A stretch of DNA of 61,951 nucleotides from Prorocentrum cordatum (lineage: Eukaryota > Sar > Dinophyceae > Prorocentrales > Prorocentraceae). The notes beneath the pieces were generated by a model. It had not been told where the DNA came from, made no database searches, and saw nothing but the letters and a program-made list of their open reading frames with translations. Below are positions 30,060 to 40,990 of this stretch, piece by piece (positions within the stretch are counted from its first letter, which is position 1; the number at the start of each line of letters is the position of its first letter). Location of the stretch: NCBI GenBank assembly GCA_963575745.1, contig CAUYUJ010015943.1, positions 242,501 through 304,451 of the forward strand, read 5' to 3'. The translations under genes were made by a program, and so were the position numbers.

Positions 30060-30430
30060 TAAAGCAAAGCGACTGGGGGGTGCAGCGTAACACAACTCAA
30101 AGCAAATCATAGCAGAGCATCGCGATCATTGCAATCGAGTGCCTGCAAAGTACCTTTCCTGGGCTGGCAGCAAGTACCCACTAAGTACAATGTTAAGCAA
30201 AGCATGGCAACTTGGTTCAAAAAGAAGCGGCATAAACGCAGTGCAATGCACACGGAATCAACGCGAGGAAATGCATAGCCAATCAAAGCAAGGTAACGCA
30301 TGCCCATACATCCAAGCAGCGAGAAACAAGACATAACAGGCCACGATAACCCAATGAGATGTAAAGCTGCGCCAAGCGAACCAATGCAATGGACAGCAAC
30401 ACACAGTCGACCCAAGTAAATGAAAACAAA
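30060..30430. repeat. Degenerate AAGCAAAGC/AATGCAA repeat
   Basis: Short words such as AAAGCAAAGC, AATGCAATGC and AACGCATGCC recur irregularly. A smaller relative lies at 28930-29030. No gene is seen from 29871 to 30785. Confidence 0.4.
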
Positions 30431-30785
30431 ACGGCGCGGACACAAATAAATTAGGAAACGGGAAACAAAAACAACCCACAAGTAATTAGATGGATTCTCC
30501 AAAAGCGAACTCAAATGGTTGACTCCAAACGCTTCGAATCAGAACATGTGAACGCCCCAAGGTTACCCGTCCGCTGAAAGAAGTGGGAATAAGCATGAAG
30601 TAGAAAGGCGTTGGATATATTGGGATCCCGCTCGCCCCCTGAAGAGGAGGAACGAGGGAAAACCGCTCGACTCTTTGAGTGGGAAGGCGCCTAAAGTACA
30701 TTGGCAGATTGGAATCTGGGGATTCCAAACTACCTTCGTTTCAACGACCGACGGGTACTTCCGCCGCCTTCCGCCGACCTTCCGA

Positions 30786-30894
30786 GGACGCATCTGCCAC
30801 CGTCTGACTTCGCGCGCGCCTCCGCTGGAGGCGAGCTTCGCCGACAAGGAGGCCGTCTCCGAGTGCGCCAGATGGGCGACGAAAGCAAAACGGT
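30786..30894 (+). other. Possible isolated exon or gene fragment
   Basis: A short frame (RICHRLTSRAPPLEASFADK, then EAVSECARWATKAKR) shows strong G/C third positions. CCGAG|GA precedes it and ACG|GTATTG follows, both plausible for dinoflagellate splicing. The minus strand frame over the same bases is also G/C-rich at third positions, so even the strand is uncertain. No domain is recognised. Confidence 0.25.
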
Positions 30895-31353
30895 ATTGCG
30901 CGAGATGACGTAGCGACTTTACGCCGCGGCTTACGTGGGCCGCCAGCGCGGCAGGCTGCTGGAAACGAGAGCGCTCACGCGCGACCTCGCGCGGACAGCT
31001 TGCGCGCAAATCCGTTCTTGTCGCGCGTCGCTCAAATGAGGTCGGACGCCGCCAGCCACCACCCGCCCGCCCGAGCAACGTCTGGTTACCGGGCTTTCTA
31101 TAGAAGGTGGGCAAGGATGCCTTGAGCCAAATATCCCATGCGTGATTCATCCTCTCGCGGTGCGGGTTCCCACCCCGCGACGACACAGACACATGCTGGG
31201 CGCGAATGCCTCGCCCAGAGCATCTCCATGGGATCGCGTCTACGTGCTGTTGCAGATTGAGAGGGCAGATGCACGTCGCTGCTGACAGTAGGGAGACAAA
31301 CAAAAGTGCCTGCCATCAAAGTTCATATTCCCAACCGGGCAATCTATCCCGTG

Positions 31354-32003
31354 ACGTCTGGCGGCGGCGGTGGTGGTCGTCGCTGCTGTGGTCGTCGTCG
31401 TCGCCGCTGCCGCCGCCGTGGTCGTCGTCATTGTCTCTGGAGGCCCCCAGAGGTCTTGAGGTCTCCAGATTGTCATTGGAGTGGAGGCTGCGAAGACTTC
31501 TTGGAGGGCCAGACGGGGGCCAACAACGTTCAAAGAAAGCCTCGATCCTCGATCCTCGTCTTTGTCCTCAGACATCTCGTCCTCAGACATCCTGCGGTTC
31601 GCTTTCTTCGAGACGTCGCCCCCTGGACCTATTGAATCCTTCCCCAGGGCAAGCTTTTCATCCCAAGTAATTTGTCATAGCACTGGGGCCCGAACTTGGC
31701 CCCCGAACACCTCCAATTGCGGAACACTGGCTGGCTCGATTCTTTCGAGCCCGCGCGAGCCGCCGGATGTCTGGATCGTCGTCTTGGCGGAAGCGGGTCC
31801 TGGAGGAGGAGGAGGAGGAGGAGGAGGAGGAGGAGGAGGAAGAAGAGGAGGAGGAGCAGGAGGAGAAGCAGGAGGAGGAGGAGGAGGGGAAGGAGGAAGA
31901 GGAGGAGGGGGACGAGGAGGAGGAGGAGGAGGAGGAGGAGGAGGAGGAGAGGAGGAGAGGAGCAGGAGGAGCAGGGAGGAGGAGGAGAGGAGGTGGGAGA
32001 GGA

Positions 32004-32054
<51 letters not shown>
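31354..32054. repeat. Simple-repeat cluster: GTC, GGA and GAC tracts
   Basis: A GTC/CGC tract lies at about 31360-31430, a long GGA tract at 31798-31990, and a pure GAC tract at 32004-32054. Open frames in this interval are low-complexity artefacts. 30895-31353 shows no supportable gene. Confidence 0.95.
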
Positions 32055-32055
<1 letters not shown>

Positions 32056-33203
32056 CCAGAGCGTTCCCTTGGGACCAGCTCCCCACCCCAAGTCGTATCT
32101 GAAGGCCCCCACAGGAGGGGGGCGGGCTGGGGGCGAGGGTCCGCAAACGGCGAGGAAGCTCCAGCACCCCTCTCTTCCCAGGACCTGAGGGGGGGACGAT
32201 GGGAGGGGGGGACGATGGAAGGGGGGGGACTGGCTAGGGGGGGGGGGACATTGACCTAGAACAGACGATACACCGCCGATGAATCGGCGATGGTGAAGCC
32301 CCAAGTTCCTGGGCTGGGCTGGGTAGCACCCAGGCCCCGGCTGGCGATTAATGGGCGATTGGGGGTCGATGCTTCCCCCCTGACGTTGCCCCTGAGGACC
32401 CCTCCTGGGGATCAGAAAGGTTCCGACACCGCTACAGTCGGACACAGGCCAGAAGAACAACCTGCAAGAACACGAGACCCTCCACTGTCTAAAACACAAA
32501 GCGTCCAAGGGTACCCTCCCGAGGGCGCACAAGAACATCCAACGAACACGAAGAACGCTAGGGTACCCTCCCCGAACCGACTTCGACCTGATGATTACCT
32601 CGGCCCGACTATATATACTCCTCGGATCTCTCCCGGGGTGCGTGCTGATCTCAACATGCCGCGGAGGATCTGGCCTTGGTGGCGAGGACCCTCCAGGATG
32701 AGCGGCAGGAGGGACCAGGACCGGATCGAGCAGTCAGGCCGGCGATCGACATGACTCGGACCGGCGGAAATCGGCAGCCGAGTCGGAGAAGACGAGCCGG
32801 CGGAAATCGGCTGGCTAACGTCGGGCCTCCATGGAGAAACCGGAGTCTACATCGGACTCCTCAGAATCGACTCTCGGAATCGGAACTGGCAGCGACCAGA
32901 ATCGAATCGCATCGAGTCGGACGAGCCGACATGACCCATAACAGGGGATATGTCGACCCCTATCCCAGGCTTCGTGGAGTTTTCGAATGGACCAGAAGTT
33001 TGGGGCCCAACCCCGGGATACACGATGAGGGGGCGTCCATCCTCGATAGGGGTGCTTCCGACTGGCCCCCTTTGAGATGGAGTCACAGGGCTCCCCTCCT
33101 TTCCCGAGCGGCTGCACTCTTCGTCGCAAGGTCGGGGGTGGGGGGAGCAAGATCGCTGGCGAACCTGCCACTTTCTCCTCGTGCAGCCTGCTCGGGGATC
33201 TTC
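32055..33203. other. No gene seen; diverged family B relative
   Basis: CTGGGGATCAGAAAGGTTCC near 32405 and a GGTGGCGAGGACCCTCCAGG block near 32680 resemble the ends and middle of family B elements, suggesting an old, expanded copy. Short direct repeats (CGGCGGAAATCGGC at about 32760 and 32798) also occur. No coding region is supported. Confidence 0.35.
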
Positions 33204-33375
33204 TGACCCGGGTCAATCCAGACCCGGGTCAGTCAGGCCTTGAGGAATCCTGCAAAATCCTGCAAAACCCTGCACCCTGACCCGGGTCAATGCGAAGGAT
33301 CCTGCAAGATCCTGCAGGATCCTGCACCCAAGCCCGGGTCAATGCGACCCTGGCCCTGCAGGATCCTGCAAGATC
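33204..33375. repeat. Palindrome cluster: GACCCGGGTC and GGATCCTGCA repeats
   Basis: Perfect 10-bp palindrome GACCCGGGTC at 33204-33213, 33221-33230 and, within TGACCCGGGTCA, near 33279. GGATCCTGCA/AGATCCTGCA units alternate around 33240-33373. They lie next to a family C element. Confidence 0.8.
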
Positions 33376-33401
33376 GGGCGCTCCGGCCGTCCCAATGCTT
33401 G

Positions 33402-33602
33402 GAGGCCTGGAAATTGGCACCAACACCAACACAGGGGATTGCCTACACAGGGGGAAGATGATCCTGGATTTCGGTGTTGGTGGTAATATTTCGGCCACCT
33501 TGGAAGCCAAAATATTACCACCATCACCGAGACCGGAATCCTCGTCCCTCGGTGGAGGCACGCCGCCGATATTGGTGTTGGTGTCAATCTCGAGACCTGC
33601 GA
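33402..33602. mobile_element. Family C palindromic element, copy 2, with 8-bp target duplication
   Basis: Arms match copy 1 at 28082-28288. AATGCTTG occurs at both borders (33394-33401 and 33603-33610), as expected for a target-site duplication. The right border is one base from the predicted donor of the exon at 33612-33827 (minus). Confidence 0.85.
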
Positions 33603-33611
33603 AATGCTTGC

Positions 33612-33827
33612 CTTGGACCCCCGCCTCGAGGGCTCCCGACCCGCCCTCCGTGCCGAGCCCCCGGCTGGCGCCGCGGCAGCCGAGCCCCGCGCCCGCGGCG
33701 CGCCCCACCAGCGCCCCGCGGGCGCCGCCGGCACGGACGCGGCCCGCCGCACGGGCGCCCGCGGCGTCGCCGCCGCCAGGCGGGAGAGCAGGTCGGTCTG
33801 CGCCTGGGCGGCCCAGACAGCCGACGC
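33612..33827 (-). CDS. Probable single exon (72 codons) of an unidentified gene
   Basis: After the acceptor GTTCAAG|GCG this frame reads ASAVWAAQAQTDLLSRLAAA, then an Ala/Arg/Pro-rich tail ending RRGSK before a GC-type donor (CCAAG|GCAAGC). It is 216 bp, phase 0 at both ends, with very high G/C at third positions. It lies upstream of, and on the same strand as, the EF-hand-like gene. It might be an earlier exon of that gene or the end of another. Foldback elements of two different families lie 14 bp upstream and 1-10 bp downstream of it. No domain is recognised beyond a short helical segment. Confidence 0.45.
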
Positions 33828-33840
33828 CTTGAACAAATAT

Positions 33841-34049
33841 CGGCGGCGGGCGCGGGGGGAAAATGAGAAGGGGCGGGACCTCCGAGGCTTCTGAGAAGTT
33901 TCCGGACTTCTGAGAGGGCTTCTGAGAAGTTCAGTCTGTATTCGAAATAGGCTAAGGAGACCTCTCAGAAGTCCCCCGGACTTCTAAGAAGTCCCGCGGC
34001 CTTCTGAGAAGGCCTACTCCTTCTCATTTCCCCCCTGGGCCCGCCGCCG
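33841..34049. mobile_element. Family D foldback element
   Basis: The left arm starts CGGCGGCGGGCGCGGGG and continues AATGAGAAGG...CTTCTGAGAAG. The right arm is its imperfect inverse ending CCCGCCGCCG. Internal GGACTTCTGAGAAG-type words repeat in both orientations. AAATA-like sequence flanks both sides. There is no coding capacity and only one copy was seen in the window. Confidence 0.75.
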
Positions 34050-34759
34050 AAAATACAAAGCAGCCCTGGGCGGCAAAAACAAACAGGCACAGATGGCAGG
34101 ATCCCCCCTCTGTTTTTCAGTGGTTCCTGAACTTTCGTCTTCCCCATCCACTTCCTACGTCTTCCCGTATATCCCTGGAAATCTACGTTTGTTTGTGTCT
34201 GTGTCTGCTTGTTCATCCTGACTGATGCAAAGCGAGAAGTCTCCGGCCCTCAGCTTCCCTGGTACGCAACACGCAGCCCAGAGCGCGTCGACACTGAGCT
34301 CAGCACGCACACGGGCAACGCAGGTCTGGCGTGATGCGTTCGCCAAGGCGTGGGCCAACACGGGTTGACCCAACACGCAACGAGTGTAACCTGGACGTTT
34401 TGGGAACGGCACCTGTTGCGTTTCCGCACAGGCGTGTCAGGGCAGTGGCCATGTTCTGCCTCTGGGGCCCTGGGAACGTCGAAAAATGACCCAGGATGAA
34501 AAGCCAGCCCTGGGAAAGGGCCAGGACTTGACGGCGACCCTGAGACACCGGCCGTCGCATTTTTCCCCACATGCTTAGTGGGGTTTTGGTGCTCATCCCT
34601 GCCACGTCGCACCCGCGTCTCCCGCACACCTCCCCTCCTCCTCCTTCTCCTTCTCACACAACACAGCACAGCGCAGCACAGCGCAGCACAGCGCAGCACA
34701 GCGCAGCGCAGCACAGCACAGCTCAGCACAGCAAAGCACATTGGCACGCAGCACGTACA
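34050..34759. other. No firm gene; weak minus-strand frame and a short GCAGCACA repeat
   Basis: A minus-strand frame at 34412-34155 has fair codon use (QPVLAHALANASRQTCV...), but no domain and no convincing splice pair. GCAGCACA/GCGCAGCACA units repeat at about 34660-34735. Confidence 0.3.
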
Positions 34760-36655
34760 CGCAAAGCGTTGCAGGCGTGGCAGTTTCTCGACGCCACAGG
34801 GGGTGCACTGGGGGTGCGGTCGCTATCCGTTTCGTCCTCGCAAAGCGTGGCAGGCGTGGCACTTCCTCGACGCCACAGGGGGTGCGCTGGGGGTGCGGTC
34901 GCTATGAATTTCGGTTTCGAGAAGCGTGGCATGCGTGGCACTTTCTCGACGCCACAGGGGGTGCGCTGGGGGTGCGGTCGCTGTCAGTTCCGGCCTCGCA
35001 AAGCGTGGCACTTCCTCGACGCCACAGCGGGTGCACTGGGGGTGCGGTCGCTATCCGCTTCGGCCTCGAAAAGCGTGACACGCGTAGCATTTTCTCGGCG
35101 CCGCCAAGGGTGTGCTGCGGTGCGGGCGCTATCCGTTTTGTCCTTGCAGAGCGTGGCAGGCGTGGCACTTCCTCGACGCCACAAAGGGGTGCGCTGGGGG
35201 TGCGGGCGCTATCCGTTTTGTCCTCGCAAAGCGTGGCAGGCGTGGCACTTCCTCGACGCCACAAGGGGGTGCGCTGGGGGTGCGGTCGCTATGAATTTCG
35301 GTTTCGAGAAGCGTGGCATGCGTGGCACTTTCTCGACGCCACAAGGGGGTGCGCTGGGGGTGCGGTCGCTATCAGTTCCGGCCTCGCAAAGCGTGGCACT
35401 TCCTCGACGCCACAGCAGGTGCGCTGGGGGTGCGGTCGCTATCCGCTTCGGCTTCGAAAAGCGTGGCACGCGTAGCATTTTCTCGGCGCCGCCAAGGGTG
35501 TGCTGCGGTGCGGGCGCTATCCGCTCCGTCCTCGCAAAGCGTGGCAGGCGTGGCACTTCCTCGACGCCACAAAGGGGTGCGCTGGGGGTGCGGTCGCTAT
35601 CCGTTTCGTCCTCGCAAAGCGTGGCAAGCGTGGCACTTTCTCGACGCCACGGCGGGTGCGCTAGGGGTGCGGTCGGTACCCGCTTCGGCCTCGCAAAGCG
35701 TGGCAGGCGTGGTACTTTCTCGGCGCCACAGGGGGGGGGGGACGCACGGGGTGCGGTCGCTATCCGCTTCGGCATCGCAAAGCGTGGCAGGCGTGGCACT
35801 TCCTCGACGCCGCAGGGGGTGCCCTGGGGGTGCGGTCGCTATCCGCTTCGGCCTCGAAAAGCATGGCAAGCGTGGCATTTCCTCGACGCCACAGGGGGTG
35901 CGCTGGGGGTGCGGTCGCTATCCGTTTCGGCTTCGCAAGCGTGGCAGGCGTGGCACTTCCTCGACGCCACAAGGGGGTGCGCTGGGGGTGCGGTCGCTGT
36001 CCGCTTCGGCGTCGCAAAGCGTGGTAGGCGTAGCACTTTCGCGGCGCCGCCAAGGGTGTGCTGCAATGCGGGCGCTATCCGCTCCGTCCTCGCAAAGCGT
36101 GGCAGGCGTGGCACTTCCTCGACGCCACAAAAGGGTGCGCTGGGGGTGCGGTCGCTATCCGCTTCGGCTTCGAAAAACGTCGCAGGCGTGGCACTTGCTC
36201 GACGCCACAGCGGGTGCGTTGGGGGTGCGGTCGCTATCCGCTCCGTCCCCACAAAACGTGGCAGGCGTGGCACTTTCTCGGCGCCACAGGTGCGCTGGGG
36301 GTGCGGTCGCTATCCGCTTCGTCCTCGCAAAGCGTGGCAAGCGTGAAACGTCCTCGGCGCCACAGCGGGTGCGCTGGGGGTGCGGTCGCTATCCGTTTCG
36401 TCCTCGCAAAGCGTGGCAGGCGTGGCACTTCCTCGACGCCACGGCGGGTGCGATAGGGGTGCGGTCGCTATCCGCTTCGGCTTCGCAAGCGTGGCAGGCG
36501 TGGCACTTCCTCGACGCCACAAAAGGGTGCGCTGGGGGTGCGGTCGCTATCCGCTTCGGCTTCTCAAAGCGTGGCAAGCGTGGCATTTTCTCGACGCCAC
36601 AATGGGGTGCGCTAGGGGTGCGGTCGCTATCCGTTTCGGCCTCGCAACTCTCCTT
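34760..36655. repeat. 79-bp tandem satellite, about 24 copies
   Basis: CTCGACGCCACA-type landmarks recur every 79 bp (34790, 34869, 34948). Some units are 70 bp because one of two AGGCGTGGC copies is missing. Related CTCGGCGCCGCCAAGGG variants recur at intervals near 35097, 35488 and 36047. Frames stay open on both strands (up to 591 codons on +). They are artefacts of a stop-poor unit. Confidence 0.95.
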
Positions 36656-37136
36656 TCGACTGGCGTCGCCAACGGTATCGGCGGGGCAACGGCCACCAAC
36701 ATCAATCTCACATGCTTCACGTCAGCTGTCATCACTCCAGCCAGCATAGAACTATGTGGGGTTCCTCGGTAGAGTAATTTCCACGCCTGGCGTTTTCGCA
36801 TGGTTTCGGGCCCTGGGCCCTTCACGGGTTGATCAGGCTTGATAGAGATGCCACTGACTGGCGGGGCCCAGGGCTCTGGCCATGCTTGCCGACGATGTTG
36901 CAGTGTGTTCATAACGTCAGATTTCGGGGAACGGCGACGGCGGCGGCAGCGACGCTGACTGCAAGGGCGGCGAAAATCGAGGATTGCCGCGTTGACACGT
37001 CATCTGGCCTCTTGTCGGCATGGGGCCCTGCAGGCGGCCTCCTGAGGCCCTTTGGAGGTCTCTTCCTGGGGGCCTTCGGAGACCTCCTGGAGACGGCGAC
37101 GACAGACGGCGGCAGAGACGACACGGCGACAACGGC
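36656..37136. other. Spacer with no gene seen
   Basis: Non-repetitive sequence follows the array, including the palindromic word GGGCCCTGGGCCC near 36810. A weak open + strand frame runs into the next simple repeat but shows no domain. Confidence 0.35.
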
Positions 37137-37156
37137 AGCGACGACGAGCGGCGGCG

Positions 37157-37212
<56 letters not shown>

Positions 37213-37412
37213 AACGGCGGCGACGACGGCGACGACAACGGCGGCGGCGACGACGACGACGATGACGGCGCAGTGGCGGCGCAATGGCGGCGCAGTGACA
37301 GGTACGTCGACGACGGCGGCGATGGTGGATGCGGCGAGAAGTACGGGGTGGAGGGAGAGGAAGGGGCGATACAGAGGGGGGAACGAAGGCGAATGCGGCG
37401 GAAAGGGATGAC

Positions 37413-37445
<33 letters not shown>

Positions 37446-37446
37446 A

Positions 37447-37477
<31 letters not shown>

Positions 37478-37560
37478 GAGGAAGAAAGAAGAAGAAGAAG
37501 AAGAAGAAGAAGAAGGAGGAGGAGGAGGAGGAGGAGGAAGTGGTGGAAGAGGAGCCGGAC
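37137..37560. repeat. GAC, GAT and GAA/GGA microsatellite cluster
   Basis: GAC tract with GGC interruptions at 37137-37278, GAT at about 37405-37475, GAA then GGA at about 37480-37545. The first block is duplicated nearly exactly at 37995-38133. Confidence 0.95.
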
Positions 37561-37994
37561 CAGAGTATATCTTCGATGCTGCAATTCACCCTCCGGTCAC
37601 AACTCCCCCACCGTTCGCCTGTACAAGACGTCCCTTTCACTACCAGAGGCGTCCCCTCTGAAAGACAAGCACGATTACGCCTGCCACTGTGGCGAGGACC
37701 CCGCTTTCAAAAGACATTGCCTTGTACATATATGAGGACATGCGTATGTATATATATATATATATATATATAGAGACATACATACACACACATATGTGGT
37801 CACACAAACACACCCTGTGATCCACCTCGCCCTCTTTTCTTTTTATCTGAGCGGCATTCGTGCTTTGAGCTAGCGCTGCCAATCTGCGGCGTTCCACCGA
37901 GCGCGAGATTGGGATTCCGAGGGGGCGGGAGGGCTGGAGGGGCGGGAGGAAGGAAGGGCGGCAGAGCGGGCGGGCGGGAGAGCGGGAGAGCGGG

Positions 37995-38014
37995 AGCGAC
38001 GACGAGCGGCGGCG

Positions 38015-38067
<53 letters not shown>

Positions 38068-38133
38068 AACGGCGGCGACGACGGCGACGACAACGGCGGC
38101 GGCGACGACGACGACGATGACGGCGCAGTGGCG
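37995..38133 (+). repeat. Near-identical duplicate of 37137-37278
   Basis: The order of GAC runs and GGC interruptions, and the closing GATGACGGCGCAGTGGCG, are the same in both. This indicates a segment duplication rather than independent slippage. A (TA)n tract lies at about 37751-37771 between them. Confidence 0.85.
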
Positions 38134-38794
38134 CCGGGAGCGGACATGCGAACATACGAAAAAGGCAGCAAAAAAAAACATCCTCAGACAACCATGCGGC
38201 AAAAGCTTCAAACACTAACGAAAAAGCAAAGCTTTGGCAAGCTGGTGCTCACGAAACCTGTGAAAACACAATGTTTCGTGACGTCGATGAGCGAAAGCCA
38301 TGTGCTGTCACAGGTTTGGCGGCTATCAAACGCTGCTGTTCCGTAGGTTTTGCAAGTTTTGTTTTCTTTGTGTTTGTGTTGCCTTTCTGTTTGTCTCTTT
38401 TTGCATTTTCGCTGCCTCGCGCCGTGGCACTGCGCCAGCCCAGGGGCGGGCAAAAACACAGGGCTTCGCAACACTGATGTGCTAAAAAAAGCTTCCGCGC
38501 GAGCCCTTGCGAAATCTTGAGAAAACCATGGTTTTTCAAGCTTTTCACAAAATGCTATTAAACGGGCTTCGCGCGCGCGCATGTCGAAATCTGTCGAACG
38601 CCCTTGCGCGCGTGCCGTCGCGAGAATCCCCTGCAAAAAAAGGACGGAGTGCAGACGCGCGCGTCGTCGCGCGCGTATGCCGAAAACCTTCAAAACCCAT
38701 CAGTTTCGGAAGGATTTCAAAATCGTGTGTCCAAAAAACCTACAAAAACACAAGGTTTCGCAACACGGATTTTCAACAAAAGCGTGCGCGCGCG

Positions 38795-39495
38795 CTCTTG
38801 CGTCGTCGTCGTCGTCGTCGTCGCCGTCCTCCCTCCTCCCGCGTCGTCGTCGTCGTCCTACGTCGTCCTCTGTCTTTCCTCGTGTTCGTCGTCGTCGTCT
38901 CTTTGGCGTCGTGGTCGTTTCCGTCGTCGTTGTTGCCGTGGTCGTCCTTCCTCCTCCTCCCTCGTCGTCGTCGTCGTCGTCGTCGTCGGCGTCTCGTCGT
39001 CGTCCCTCCTATTTCGTCGCCGTCGTCGTCGTCGCCGTTGTCGTCGTCGTCTTCCCTCCTCCCTCGTCGTTGTCGTCGTCGGCGCCGCCGTCCTTCCTCC
39101 TTCTTCGTCGTTCGCGTCGTCGCCGTCCTCCCTCCTCCCTCGTCCCTCCTCCCTCGTCGTTGTCGTCGTTGTCGTCGTTGTCGCCGTCGTCGTCCTTCCT
39201 GCTCCCTCGTCGACGTCTTCGTTGGCGACGTCGTCGTCGTCTGCGTCGTCGTCGGCGTCGGCGTCGTTGTCGTCGTCGAATTCGTCAGAGACGTCGTCGG
39301 TGTCGTCGTAGTCGCCGTCGTCGTCGTCGTTGTCGTCGTTGGCGTCATTGACGTCGTCGTCGTCGTCGGTGTCGTCGTTGTCGTCGTCGGAGTCGTTGGA
39401 GACGTCGTCGGTGTCGTCGTAGTCGGTGTCGGCGGCGCCGTCGTCGTCGTTGTCGCTGTCGTCGTCGGCGTCGGTGTCGTGGCCAAGTGTCATGT
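38795..39495. repeat. (GTC)n block 1 of the composite satellite
   Basis: GTC runs with fixed interruptions (TCCTCCCTCCTCCC, TCTGTCTTTCCTCGTC, GGCGTCGTGGTCGTTTCCGT) appear in the same order in the other three blocks. The block is therefore copied as a unit. Confidence 0.9.
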
Positions 39496-39604
39496 GGTAC
39501 GTACCGCCACGGTCTTGTCTTAAGAGGTCGTGCGACCAAGTTGCGGGTGGGAGGGTGGGATGTTTGCACAAGCAGTGGAGAGGACAGCTTCAAGACGGTC
39601 AAAT

Positions 39605-40140
39605 ATTTGCTGCACCACCTAGATTGCACCGAAACGATTGCACCGAACCGATTGCAACACCTAGAGTGCGCCACACAGCCTGCACAACATTTATGGCACC
39701 ACCTCGGGAGCACAACATACATTGTACTACACAGACTGCCCGACATATACTGCACACCATATCTCGTACCTCTCAGGTCGCACCACGAATATTGCACAAC
39801 ATAGGTTGTACAACCTAGATTGCACCGCATAGGTTGCTCCACCACATAGATGGCAAAGTATGGATTGCTCCACATAGTGTGCACAACATAGATTGCACAA
39901 CATCTACTTCACAACATGTACGGCACCACGTTTCTTAAGTCACACAGGTTGCACCGCATAGGTCGCATCACAACGAGTGCAGACCATAGATTGCACACCA
40001 TATACTGCACAACAAAGATTGCACCACTTACAGTTCACCACATAGGTTGGTCCACATAAACTGCTCCACATATACGGCACCTCATGGTTCGCAAAAGTGC
40101 GAGTGCACAACCCAGGTTGCGCACCACACAGATGTCCCCC
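39605..40140 (+). repeat. 14-bp minisatellite (TTGCACCACATAGA)n, largest block
   Basis: About 36 drifted 14-mers occur, such as TTGCACCACCTAGA, TTGCACCGAAACGA and TTGCACAACATAGG. The block ends in TGGTTGGGGTCCCAACTGGC, related to the module that follows other blocks of this family. Confidence 0.9.
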
Positions 40141-40184
40141 AGATCTTGCACGACAGATATGTGTAGCTGGTTGGGGTCCCAACT

Positions 40185-40465
40185 GGCTAACATGTAAAAA
40201 AGAACCACCCTCCATCCGTGAAACGCTGGCAGACTTGTAAGGCAAATGTGCGCGGCGCTGAAGCGGGAGCTTCAAGTTGAAACTGTCCCCCCTCCGTCCG
40301 TCAATTGCAAGCGTTTAAATCGAATCTGCGCGACGCTGAAGCGAGATCTCCATGTTCAAAACCACCCGCCCTTCACCCGTGAAGCTGCTGTAAACCTCAA
40401 ACTTCGGGATTACTCGTTGTGAGGAAGTATCAGGCGAAACGCCTGGCCCGCCCTGCCAACACGTC
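40185..40465 (-). repeat. Repeat E, reverse copy
   Basis: Read on the minus strand it begins GGCGGGCCAGGCGTTTCGCC and continues into two to three CTTCACGGGTGAAGGGCGGG/TCAGCGCCGCGCA units, matching 26780-27290. The pyrimidine/purine tract and CTGTCGCACCCC beside it are shared too. Confidence 0.85.
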
Positions 40466-40499
40466 TTGGGGGTGCGACAGAAGAGATGAATCAGAAGGA

Positions 40500-40990
40500 T
40501 AAGGAAAGGAGGCAGGAGGAGGAGGAGGACGACGACGAGGAGGAGGACGACGACGAGGAGGGGTACCAGTACCCCCAGGAGGAGGAGGCGGATACGGAGG
40601 AGGACGGAAGAAGAGGAGGACGGAGGACGGCGGAGGAGGAGAAGGAGGAGGACCGAGGAGGACGTACGGAGGGAGCGGGGGAGCAGGGGAGGTTCAAAGA
40701 TTAGCTGCGTTCCATCAGCAACGTTCCGACAGAGAGAAATTCAAAATCGGCAGTCTACGCCTCTCCTACAAGCGGGAGAGGGGACGATGAGGAAGGAGGA
40801 GGACGGAGGAGGAGGAGGAGAAGGAGGAGATGGAGGGAGGAGGGAGGAGAGAGGAGGGAAGCCGACGCGGAGGAGGGGGGGAGGGGGAGGAGGAGGTGGG
40901 GAGGGACGAGGAATAGAGGAAGGAGGATGAGGGGGAGGAAGGGAAGACGCGGCGGACGAGGTGGGGGAAGGTGGCCCCGAGCTGCAGAGA
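40500..40990. repeat. GGA-rich imperfect microsatellites
   Basis: GGA/GAC tracts at about 40507-40695 and GGA at 40785-40960. 40991-41160 shows no gene. Confidence 0.9.

Noticed and set aside
34571-36749. Open frames of 591 and 478 codons over the 79-bp array
   Set aside because: Successive units change frame, both strands are open, and no domain or codon bias is seen.
38604-39523. Valine/Serine/Arginine-rich ORFs across (GTC)n blocks (also at 50-54 kb)
   Set aside because: Pure consequences of trinucleotide repeats; every frame on both strands is open.
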